NCBI GenBank assembly: GCA_017626295.1 | Contig: JAGAJB010000001.1 | Location: 1-58,413 of the forward strand | DNA length: 58,413 bases | From: Clostridia bacterium | GTDB lineage: Bacteria; Bacillota; Clostridia; Oscillospirales; Acutalibacteraceae | Direction of reading: 5' to 3' | In this document: piece by piece, positions 50,894-58,413 of the stretch | Position numbering within the stretch: the first letter of the stretch is position 1 | Layout: every line of letters begins with the position of its first letter | Translations under genes and position numbers: made by a program | Notes under the pieces: model-generated | Told to the model about the DNA's origin: nothing | Databases searched by the model: none | Seen by the model: the letters and a program-made list of their open reading frames with translations, nothing else

Positions 50894-51681
50894 ATCTCTG
50901 TTTCTCCTTCATATATCGTCTCTGCCGGGCCGGTCATTTGTACGGTGTTATCCGCTGCAATTTTAATTTTCAGTATTCCTCCGTCAAGCACTACTGAAAC
51001 AGTCTCATCATAATGACAATGCTTTGCGGCAATCGCAGCCATTACGGATGCACAGGCACCGGTTCCGCACGCCATCGTAACACCGCTGCCGCGTTCCCAT
51101 ACCCGCATACGAAGTTTATCGGTTCCCAACACTTGTACAAATTCTATATTCACACCGTCAGGAAAGGCTTCGTGATGCTCAATTATCGGTCCAAGTTTGG
51201 TAAGCGGCGCTTTTTCAATATCATCTACAAAAATGACTGCATGGGGATTGCCGATCGATACGGGAAAAAGCGATACTGCTTCACCATCGACCGTGAGATT
51301 CATAGCCTTTTCAACTTCCGCTTGTCCCATATCAACCGTTATGGTTTTTACTTTACCTCCTACGATTTGCAGTGTCAGATATTTAACACCCGATAACGTT
51401 TCAATGCTGAGAAACTTTTTATCGGTGTAACCCTTGTCGTAAACATATTTGCCTACACAACGAATACCGTTGCCACACATTTTGGCTTCACTTCCGTCCG
51501 CATTGAATATCCGCATCTTAAAATCAGCAATGTTTGACTTTGAAATGTAGATCATTCCGTCTGAACCGGCACCCAAATGCCGCTCAGAAAGCTTTTTTGA
51601 TAACTCTGCCGCATTACCGGGGACTTCACCGTAAACATACAAATAGTCATTTCCAAGCCCGTGCATTTTTGTAAATTTCAT
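50887..51681 (-). CDS. dapF: Diaminopimelate epimerase
   Basis: 264 residues from the ATG at 51681, about 10 bp after carB. The two catalytic cysteines are in KMCGNGIRCVG (about 71-81) and MACGTGACASV (about 212-222). MKFTKMHGLGNDYLYV opens the protein as in the family. It converts LL-DAP to meso-DAP. Coupled to dapL. Confidence 0.95.
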   Translation of the reverse strand: MKFTKMHGLGNDYLYVYGEVPGNAAELSKKLSERHLGAGSDGMIYISKSNIADFKMRIFNADGSEAKMCGNGIRCVGKYVYDKGYTDKKFLSIETLSGVKYLTLQIVGGKVKTITVDMGQAEVEKAMNLTVDGEAVSLFPVSIGNPHAVIFVDDIEKAPLTKLGPIIEHHEAFPDGVNIEFVQVLGTDKLRMRVWERGSGVTMACGTGACASVMAAIAAKHCHYDETVSVVLDGGILKIKIAADNTVQMTGPAETIYEGETEIC

Positions 51682-51691
51682 TTGATTCACC

Positions 51692-54600
51692 TCATTTTGC
51701 ATCAATCGTAGAGATACCGAGCGTAACCTCCTCCAACACGTCAAGAAGCATTCTCACCGTATCAAGTGAGGTGAGCATCGTAATATTATTCTGTGCCGCA
51801 CATTGACGGATAGCGATACCGTCGCCAAAGTGTTTTCCCGAAAGAATGGCACGGGTGTTGATCACATAACTGACATAGCCGGCACGGATGGAATCCAGAA
51901 CCTCTTCGCTGCCTTCACTGGGCTTATGGCGGATACGTGTTCGGATACCGTTTGCCTTCAGAAATTCGCCTGTCAGCGTCGTGGCTTCAATATTAAAGCC
52001 CATATTGTAGAATCGACGAATAAGAGGCAAAGTTTCCTCCTTATCTTCATCGGCGACACTGACAATGACCGTTCCGTAGTTGCGAAGCGTAAGCCCCGAT
52101 GCCACCATCGCCTTATAAGCCGCACGATGCAGTTTTTTGTCATATCCTATAGCTTCACCGGTGGACTTCATTTCGGGCGAGAGATAAGCATCCATACCAC
52201 GAAGTTTTGAGAAAGAGAATGCCGGTGCCTTTACATAATAACGTTCCTTTTCCTTTGGGTAGATATTAAAGATACCTTGCTCTGCGAGAGACATACCGAG
52301 GTTACAGCGAGTCGCAATATCCGCAAGGCTGTATCCGGTGGCTTTTGACAGGAATGGAACGGTTCTCGAAGAACGTGGGTTCACTTCGATAATGTACACA
52401 TCATCATGTTCATCTACAATAAACTGAATATTGAACAGACCGATGATACCAATACCAAGTCCAAGTTTTTCTGTATAGTCAAGAATAGTCTTTTTCACCT
52501 TATCCGAAAGGCTGTAGGACGGATACACACTGATGGAGTCGCCTGAATGTACGCCGGTTCGCTCCACAAGCTCCATAATGCCGGGGACAAATACGCACTT
52601 GCCGTCGCAGATGGCATCCACCTCAACCTCTTTGCCGCGAATGTATTTATCCACCAAAACAGGTTTATCCTCGTCAATTTCTACGGCAGTCTTCAGGTAA
52701 TTACGAAGTGCTTCTTCCTTGGCGACGATCTGCATAGCTCTGCCACCGAGCACAAAACTGGGACGGACAAGCACGGGATAACCAATTTTTTTGGCTGCCT
52801 GAATGCCGGCTTCGATACTGGTTACTGCCAGACCCTTCGGCTGCGGAATATTCAAGGAAATGAGCAGTTTTTCAAAGGCATCACGGTTTTCCGCACGCTC
52901 AATAGCATCACAGTCGGTGCCGATGATTTTCACTCCACGGTCTCTGAGAGGTTCTGCCAGATTGATAGCAGTCTGACCGCCCAGGGTTGCAATAACACCC
53001 TCCGGCTGTTCCATCTCGATGATGTTCATAACATCTTCCACGCACAGAGGCTCAAAATAAAGCTTGTCGGAACAGGTGTAGTCGGTGGAAACGGTTTCGG
53101 GGTTGTTGTTGATGATAATGGCTTCATAACCCGATGCCTTAATGGTCTGTACCGCATGGACAGTAGAATAGTCAAACTCAACGCCCTGACCGATGCGGAT
53201 CGGCCCGGAGCCGAGCACGATAACCTTCTTTTTATCCGAAATGACTGATTCGTTTTCATCCTCATAGGTGGAGTAGAAATACGGAATATAGCTTTCGAAT
53301 TCAGAAGCGCAGGTGTCGATCATCTTATAAACAGGAATAATACCGTTTGCTTTTCTTAATGCGAATATCTCGGTCTCCGGCATATTCCAGAACTGAGCAA
53401 TCACCTTATCAGAGAAACCCACTTTCTTTGCCTCACGAAGCACCTTGAGATCACCGGGGTTATCCTTGATTTCTTTTTCTTCCTCCACAATGTTCCGCAG
53501 TTTTCGGATGAAAAATCGGTCAATCGCAGTTGCTTCGGCAATGCTGTCAACACTTGTTCCAAGGCGCAGAAGCTCGGCAATGGCATAGATTCGGTCATCG
53601 GTTCCGTTCTTGATATAATCAAGCAGCTCACCCTCGCTCATACCGTCAAATTTACGGTGATGCAGATGGCAAAGTCCGATTTCCAAAGAGCGTACCGCTT
53701 TCAAGAGACTTTCTTCCACCGTTCTGCCGATGCTCATAACCTCACCGGTGGCTTTCATCTGCGTGGAAAGAGCGTTGTTGGCATCAGCAAATTTATCAAA
53801 CGGGAAGCGCGGCATTTTTGTAACCACGTAGTCAAGTGTCGGCTCAAAGGAGGCGGGCGTGTTTGCAATCTGAATCTCATCCAGCGTCATACCTACACCG
53901 ATCTTTGCGGATACACGGGCAATGGGATAACCGCTTGCTTTGGAAGCGAGTGCGGAAGATCGCGAAACTCTCGGGTTTACCTCAATGAGATAATACTGAA
54001 AAGAGTTCGGGTCAAGCGCAAACTGCACATTGCAGCCGCCTTCAATCTGAAGCGCACGGATGATTTTAAGTGCGCTGTCACGGAGCATATGATACTCTTT
54101 ATTAGTAAGCGTCTGTGAAGGACAAACTACGATGGAATCGCCTGTATGGATGCCGACGGGGTCGAGATTTTCCATATTACAAATGGTGATGGCTGTGTCG
54201 TTCGCATCACGCATAACTTCGTATTCAATTTCTTTATAACCCTTGATGCTCTTTTCAATAAGCACCTGACTTACCGGAGAGAGTGAAAGGGCGTTTTTCA
54301 TCAGTGGCAGGAATTCCGCCTCGTTGTCGGCAAAGCCACCGCCCGTACCGCCGAGCGTGAAAGCGGGACGAAGAACAACAGGATAACCTATTTTCTGTGC
54401 AACTGCCAAGCCCTCTTCCATCGAGCTTGCAATATCGGAAGGAAGTACGGGTTCACCTAATTCCTCGCAGAGCTCTTTGAACATCTCACGGTCTTCCGCA
54501 CGCTCAATAGAACTGCTTCGGGTTCCGAGCAATTCCACACGGCACTCGGCAAGGATACCTTTCTTTTCGAGTTGCATCGCAAGGTTCAGACCCGTCTGCC

Positions 54601-54874
54601 CGCCGATACCGGGCAATATGGCATCAGGTCGCTCATAACGTATGATCTTTGCAATGTATTCCAGTGTCAACGGCTCCATATACACCTTATCTGCAATGGA
54701 GGTGTCGGTCATAATGGTTGCGGGATTAGAGTTACAAAGAATGACTTCATAACCTTCTTCTTTTAAGGCAAGACAAGCCTGCGTTCCTGCGTAGTCAAAT
54801 TCTGCCGCCTGACCAATTACGATAGGACCGGAACCGATAACAAGCACTTTTTTTATATCTGTTCTCTTAGGCAT
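51692..54874 (-). CDS. carB: Carbamoyl-phosphate synthase large subunit
   Basis: 1060 residues, full length. Two ATP-grasp halves in tandem, starting [20 protein letters not shown] and, mid-protein, [20 protein letters not shown] (about 553), each with [21 protein letters not shown] motifs. The C-terminal allosteric MGS-like domain is present. It makes carbamoyl phosphate for pyrimidines and arginine using ammonia channelled from CarA. Overlaps carA by 8 bp. Confidence 0.97.
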   Translation of the reverse strand: MPKRTDIKKVLVIGSGPIVIGQAAEFDYAGTQACLALKEEGYEVILCNSNPATIMTDTSIADKVYMEPLTLEYIAKIIRYERPDAILPGIGGQTGLNLAMQLEKKGILAECRVELLGTRSSSIERAEDREMFKELCEELGEPVLPSDIASSMEEGLAVAQKIGYPVVLRPAFTLGGTGGGFADNEAEFLPLMKNALSLSPVSQVLIEKSIKGYKEIEYEVMRDANDTAITICNMENLDPVGIHTGDSIVVCPSQTLTNKEYHMLRDSALKIIRALQIEGGCNVQFALDPNSFQYYLIEVNPRVSRSSALASKASGYPIARVSAKIGVGMTLDEIQIANTPASFEPTLDYVVTKMPRFPFDKFADANNALSTQMKATGEVMSIGRTVEESLLKAVRSLEIGLCHLHHRKFDGMSEGELLDYIKNGTDDRIYAIAELLRLGTSVDSIAEATAIDRFFIRKLRNIVEEEKEIKDNPGDLKVLREAKKVGFSDKVIAQFWNMPETEIFALRKANGIIPVYKMIDTCASEFESYIPYFYSTYEDENESVISDKKKVIVLGSGPIRIGQGVEFDYSTVHAVQTIKASGYEAIIINNNPETVSTDYTCSDKLYFEPLCVEDVMNIIEMEQPEGVIATLGGQTAINLAEPLRDRGVKIIGTDCDAIERAENRDAFEKLLISLNIPQPKGLAVTSIEAGIQAAKKIGYPVLVRPSFVLGGRAMQIVAKEEALRNYLKTAVEIDEDKPVLVDKYIRGKEVEVDAICDGKCVFVPGIMELVERTGVHSGDSISVYPSYSLSDKVKKTILDYTEKLGLGIGIIGLFNIQFIVDEHDDVYIIEVNPRSSRTVPFLSKATGYSLADIATRCNLGMSLAEQGIFNIYPKEKERYYVKAPAFSFSKLRGMDAYLSPEMKSTGEAIGYDKKLHRAAYKAMVASGLTLRNYGTVIVSVADEDKEETLPLIRRFYNMGFNIEATTLTGEFLKANGIRTRIRHKPSEGSEEVLDSIRAGYVSYVINTRAILSGKHFGDGIAIRQCAAQNNITMLTSLDTVRMLLDVLEEVTLGISTIDAK

Positions 54875-55961
54875 TGTTTTGTTCCTCCATTACTTCTATA
54901 AATCGGTCAAAGAGATAGGCACTGTCCTGCGGACCGGGCGCACTCTCAGGGTGGTACTGCACACTGAATACTTTATCTTTATCGCATTTCACACCCTCAA
55001 TGGTGTTGTCAAGCAGATTGATATGAGTAACGATCAAATCCGTACCGTTCAGGCTGTCTGCATCCACCGCATAGGAGTGATTTTGCGAAGTGATTTCAAT
55101 TTTACCCGTTTCCAAATTTCGTACCGGGTGATTTCCGCCACGGTGTCCGAATTTCAGTTTATATGTTTTTGCTCCGTAAGCCAGGGATATAATCTGATGA
55201 CCGAGGCAAATACCGAAAATCGGATATTTACCGAGCAGGTTCTTAGTAGTTTGGATGGTCTCAGGCACATCGGTAGGATCGCCGGGGCCGTTGGAAATAA
55301 AGATGCCGTCGGGATCAAGTGCCATAATAGCTTCTGCCGGAGTATTCCACGGTACGATCGTAACCTTGCAGCCACGCTTATTTAATGACCGCGCAATATT
55401 CATTTTCATACCGCAGTCGATGGCTACCACATGAAATTTTGGGGTTTCTGCGTAAGAAATCATAATCTTATCACAGCTTACACGGGATACCGCATCGGTG
55501 GGGATGTCAGTAGATTTCAGCTTCGCAATTCCTTCTTCCAAGGGGGTAAAAATATCGGTTATCAGTACCTTACGAGAGCCAAAGTCCCGGATAGAACGGT
55601 TCAGCTTTCTTGTATCAATGCCGTATATACCGGGGATGCCGAATTTCTCCATAACCTCCGACAAGGTGGCGGTGCTTCTGAAATTGGAGGGTTCATCGTT
55701 ATATTCACGGACAACAAGTGCACCAAGAGTAGGCGTATCCCGTTCATAGTCATCATCCGCCATGCCGTAGTTGCCAATCAGCGGATAGGTCATAACGACA
55801 GCCTGGTAGGTATAGGAAGGATCGGACAGTATCTCCTGATACCCGACCATAGAGGTGTTGAAGACGATTTCGCACACCTTTTCATTATGTGCGCCAAGGC
55901 CATAGCCGTAATACTCCTGTCCGTCCTCCAAAATAATTTTTCTGTCAAATTCTTTTACCAT
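54867..55961 (-). CDS. carA: Carbamoyl-phosphate synthase small subunit
   Basis: 364 residues. N-terminal CPSase domain ([30 protein letters not shown]) and a class I glutamine amidotransferase with Cys in [12 protein letters not shown] (about 249) and His/Glu in [13 protein letters not shown] (about 338). It hydrolyses glutamine to supply ammonia to CarB. Lies 2 bp after purF. Confidence 0.96.
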   Translation of the reverse strand: MVKEFDRKIILEDGQEYYGYGLGAHNEKVCEIVFNTSMVGYQEILSDPSYTYQAVVMTYPLIGNYGMADDDYERDTPTLGALVVREYNDEPSNFRSTATLSEVMEKFGIPGIYGIDTRKLNRSIRDFGSRKVLITDIFTPLEEGIAKLKSTDIPTDAVSRVSCDKIMISYAETPKFHVVAIDCGMKMNIARSLNKRGCKVTIVPWNTPAEAIMALDPDGIFISNGPGDPTDVPETIQTTKNLLGKYPIFGICLGHQIISLAYGAKTYKLKFGHRGGNHPVRNLETGKIEITSQNHSYAVDADSLNGTDLIVTHINLLDNTIEGVKCDKDKVFSVQYHPESAPGPQDSAYLFDRFIEVMEEQNNA

Positions 55962-55963
55962 CT

Positions 55964-57391
55964 TTATACCTCTTTCTGCCTGTCTGATAACCGCTGCTCA
56001 AATCGATCCTTTCGGGTATCTGTCGGAATCTTGGTGGGATAATCACCGTTAAAGCAAGCACTGCAAAAACCGTGGGTTCCTGTAAGAGCGCATAAACTTT
56101 CTACCGGAAGGTATCCTAAAGAATCCGCACCAATAAGGGTACAAATTTCAGGGATGCTGTATTTGCAGGCGATCAGATGTTCCTCTGAATCAATATCCGT
56201 TCCGTAGTAACACGGATGCAGAAACGGTGGTGAGGATATGCGAACATGGACTTCCTTTGCACCGGCATCACGAAGCAGTCTTACTACTCGTCCCATCGTG
56301 TTGCCGCGAACGATAGAGTCATCCACTAAAACCACACGTTTGTCTTTTACACTTTCCTCAACGGCAGCAAGCTTGATTTTCACTCCGTCAAGTCTTGCCC
56401 CCTGTCCGGGAGATATAAAGGTTCTGCCGATATACTTATTTTTGATAAGTCCGATGCCATAAGGGATAGCAGATTCCGCGCTGAAACCGAGTGCCGCGTC
56501 CAGTCCCGAATCTGGAGCACCGATCACAACATCCGCCTCTACAGGATGTGCTTTCGCAAGGATTTTTCCTGCTCTTACACGGGAAGCATGTACCGAAACA
56601 CCGTCAATAACGGAATCGGGACGGGCAAAATAGATGTACTCAAACACACAGAGTTTTTTATCCTTTTTGCCGCAGTGCTCACGGCGTGACACCACACCGT
56701 TTTTACTGAACACCAGAATTTCACCCGGCTCTACGTCACGGACCACCTCGGCACCGACTGCCTTGATGGCACAGCTTTCGGAGGCTACAACATATATACC
56801 GTCAGCGGTCTTGCCATAGCATAAAGGGCGGAAGCCGTAAGGGTCTCTTGCGCAGATCAGTTTTTGCGGCGACATAAGCACTAAGGAATAAGCTCCGTCA
56901 AGCGTGTTCATTGTCTGACTGACTGCATCCTCAATCGACGGTGCTTTCAGCCTTTCTTTTGTGATAATATAGGCGATAGTCTCCGTATCGCTTGTGGTAT
57001 GAAAAATGGCACCGGAAAGTTCCAACTCGTTGCGAAGTTCAGCGGCATTGCTGAGATTACCGTTGTGAGCCAATGCCATTCTGCCTTTCTGATGGTTCAC
57101 TTCAATTGGTTGGCAGTTATTTCGATTGGTACCGCCTGTCGTACCGTACCGCGCGTGAGCAACCGCCATCGTACCCTTCGGTAATCGGGATAAAATATCC
57201 TGCGAAAAAACCTCGCTGGCAAGCCCCATATCCTTATGGGAAACAAATACACCGTCGTCATTGACGACTATACCGCAGCTTTCCTGACCTCTGTGTTGGA
57301 GCGCATAAAGTCCGTAGTAGGAAATGTTTGCTACATCACAGGGTTCAGTTGCGATAACTCCGAATACGCCACATTCCTCGTGAAGACTCAT
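55964..57391 (-). CDS. purF: Amidophosphoribosyltransferase
   Basis: 475 residues. MSLHEECGVFG shows a six-residue propeptide before the N-terminal nucleophile Cys7, as in the Bacillus-type enzyme. ALQHRGQESCGI and HARYGTTG belong to the glutaminase domain; the phosphoribosyltransferase motif is VVLVDDSIVRGNTM (about 356). Four cysteines at positions consistent with a structural 4Fe-4S cluster are visible late (HLIACKYS, SLCAL, FCSACFN). First step of purine synthesis. It overlaps pyrG by 4 bp (ATGA), an unusual purine-pyrimidine coupling. Confidence 0.96.
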   Translation of the reverse strand: MSLHEECGVFGVIATEPCDVANISYYGLYALQHRGQESCGIVVNDDGVFVSHKDMGLASEVFSQDILSRLPKGTMAVAHARYGTTGGTNRNNCQPIEVNHQKGRMALAHNGNLSNAAELRNELELSGAIFHTTSDTETIAYIITKERLKAPSIEDAVSQTMNTLDGAYSLVLMSPQKLICARDPYGFRPLCYGKTADGIYVVASESCAIKAVGAEVVRDVEPGEILVFSKNGVVSRREHCGKKDKKLCVFEYIYFARPDSVIDGVSVHASRVRAGKILAKAHPVEADVVIGAPDSGLDAALGFSAESAIPYGIGLIKNKYIGRTFISPGQGARLDGVKIKLAAVEESVKDKRVVLVDDSIVRGNTMGRVVRLLRDAGAKEVHVRISSPPFLHPCYYGTDIDSEEHLIACKYSIPEICTLIGADSLGYLPVESLCALTGTHGFCSACFNGDYPTKIPTDTRKDRFEQRLSDRQKEV

Positions 57392-58413
57392 GATTTACCT
57401 CCGGCTGTTCGTTCAAATGCTGCGCCGATAAATCCTTTGAACAAGGGATGCGCTTTATTGGGTCTGCTCTTAAATTCAGGGTGATACTGGACACCTACAT
57501 GGAAGGGTCTCTCAGTAAGTTCTACCGTTTCAACCAGTCTTCCATCAGGAGAAGAGCCGCTGAGCGTAAGACCTGCTTTCTCGAAGACTTCACGATAATC
57601 GTTATTGAATTCATAGCGGTGTCTGTGCCGTTCACTGATATTTACAGAACTGTAGCAACGTTCCATCGTAGTACCCACTTTGATATTGCAGGGATAAGCA
57701 CCAAGTCGAAGCGTACCGCCTTTGTCGATATCATCGCTCTGACCCGGCATAAAGTCGATAACCTTGTGCTTACACAACTCGTCAAACTCACCGGAGTTTG
57801 CGTCCTTGATGCCGAGAACATTTCTCGCGTATTCAATCACGGCAATTTGCATACCGAGGCAGATGCCAAAATACGGGATATTCTTTTCTCTTGCATATTT
57901 TGCCGCCAGGATCATACCTTCGATTCCGCGACTGCCAAATCCACCGGGAACGAGAATTCCGTCAAGACCAGCCAGTATTTCATCGGTATTTTCACCCGTA
58001 ATTTCTTCCGAATCAATCCAATGGATACGGATATGGGTGTTGTGATAATATCCGGCATGGCGAAGTGCCTCTGCTACCGAAAGATAGGCATCATGCAGTC
58101 CCACATATTTACCCACAATACCGATATCCACATAGTGCGGTCTTGCCTTGATACGCTCTACCATTGCCGTCCATTCCGCAAGGTCGGGTTCGGGTGCATC
58201 AATACTAAGTTCACGGCAAACAACCGAAGAAAAGTTTGATTTTTCAAGCATAAGCGGTGCTTCGTAAAGGTTCGGCAGGGTAATATTCTCAATAACACAA
58301 TCAGGCTTTACATTACAGAACATCGAAATCTTCTTGAATATGGATTCTTCCAACGGTTCATCACAACGGAGAACGATAATATCCGGCTTCACGCCCATGC
58401 CTTGCAGTTCTTT
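57388..58413 (-). CDS. pyrG: CTP synthase, C-terminal part
   Basis: 342 residues, N-terminus beyond the right edge (frame open from 58413). Remaining parts are the end of the synthase domain (DIGIVGKYVGLHDAYLSVAE) and the class I glutaminase with IPYFGICLGMQIAVIEYARN (Cys nucleophile) and GVQYHPEFKSRP (His, Glu). It aminates UTP to CTP. Most upstream visible gene of the leftward operon. Confidence 0.95.
   Translation of the reverse strand, partial: KELQGMGVKPDIIVLRCDEPLEESIFKKISMFCNVKPDCVIENITLPNLYEAPLMLEKSNFSSVVCRELSIDAPEPDLAEWTAMVERIKARPHYVDIGIVGKYVGLHDAYLSVAEALRHAGYYHNTHIRIHWIDSEEITGENTDEILAGLDGILVPGGFGSRGIEGMILAAKYAREKNIPYFGICLGMQIAVIEYARNVLGIKDANSGEFDELCKHKVIDFMPGQSDDIDKGGTLRLGAYPCNIKVGTTMERCYSSVNISERHRHRYEFNNDYREVFEKAGLTLSGSSPDGRLVETVELTERPFHVGVQYHPEFKSRPNKAHPLFKGFIGAAFERTAGGKS

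Noticed and set aside
52547-53248. 233-codon frame opposite carB
   Set aside because: Antisense shadow; carB motifs are continuous in the other strand.
57448-58239. 263-codon frame opposite pyrG
   Set aside because: Antisense shadow; no start signal.
1-58413. tRNA genes, rRNA genes and CRISPR arrays
   Set aside because: No cloverleaf-like stretch in any intergenic gap and no spaced direct repeats were found by eye.

Overview
The window looks like chromosome from a strictly anaerobic, low-to-mid GC member of the Clostridia. The supporting features are two kinds of [FeFe] hydrogenase, a Rex-type operator in front of adhE, T-box leaders on alaS and thrS, LL-diaminopimelate aminotransferase, the rpmH-rnpA-yidD-yidC-jag cluster, and Firmicute-style ribosome binding sites and promoters. 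It is mostly housekeeping and metabolic sequence with one decayed mobile-element scar. No tRNA, rRNA or CRISPR array was seen.

Layout. 1-660: start of a leftward BlaI/MecI-type repressor with two identical operators, a Fic-family gene remnant and a terminator. 664-9018 (leftward): one probable operon, adhE, APH-fold kinase, two thioredoxin-like [2Fe-2S] proteins, PAS-containing sensory hydrogenase, SpoIIE/PP2C phosphatase, ferredoxin-type hydrogenase, with a Rex-like 18-bp site upstream of adhE. A LysR regulator and an ECF sigma/anti-sigma pair follow to 11.5 kb. 11.8-19.1 kb: a glycan-related patch (MFS transporter, GH106-like protein, CapA-like protein, Asp-box sialidase-like protein, amidohydrolase). 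19.1-20.9 kb: a 41-residue Asn/Gln-rich protein, an amidase-domain protein and PnuC with an attenuator-like leader. 20.9-23.8 kb: T-box and alaS. 24.0-26.4 kb: polar amino acid ABC transporter. 26.6-31.2 kb: a secreted alpha/beta hydrolase, rpsF-ssb-rpsR and a secreted PHP protein. 31.3-34.2 kb: rpmH-rnpA-yidD-yidC-jag. 34.2-36.4 kb: T-box and thrS. 36.5-39.0 kb: CopA with a CopZ-like C-terminal domain. 39.2-44.0 kb: Nfu-like protein, GH38 mannosidase, PII-like protein and cation/proton antiporter. 44.0-45.9 kb: phosphodiesterase-like protein and meso-DAP dehydrogenase. 45.9-47.4 kb: serine-recombinase remnant. 47.4-58.4 kb (leftward): pyrG, purF, carA, carB, dapF, dapL, nitrilase, DUF1275 protein, nadE.

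The most interesting unit is the adhE-kinase-hydrogenase-phosphatase operon. It puts the terminal ethanol enzyme, a hydrogen-evolving enzyme, a hydrogen/redox sensor and an opposed kinase/phosphatase pair under one apparent NADH-sensing operator. This suggests a switch between H2 and ethanol as electron sinks. The hydrogenase part resembles the hfs-type clusters of Thermoanaerobacterium; the function of the kinase and phosphatase here is inference. Other notable items are a possible internal start inside copA that would give a free CopZ-like chaperone, a PII-like protein translationally coupled to an antiporter, and an operon rich in glutamine-using enzymes.
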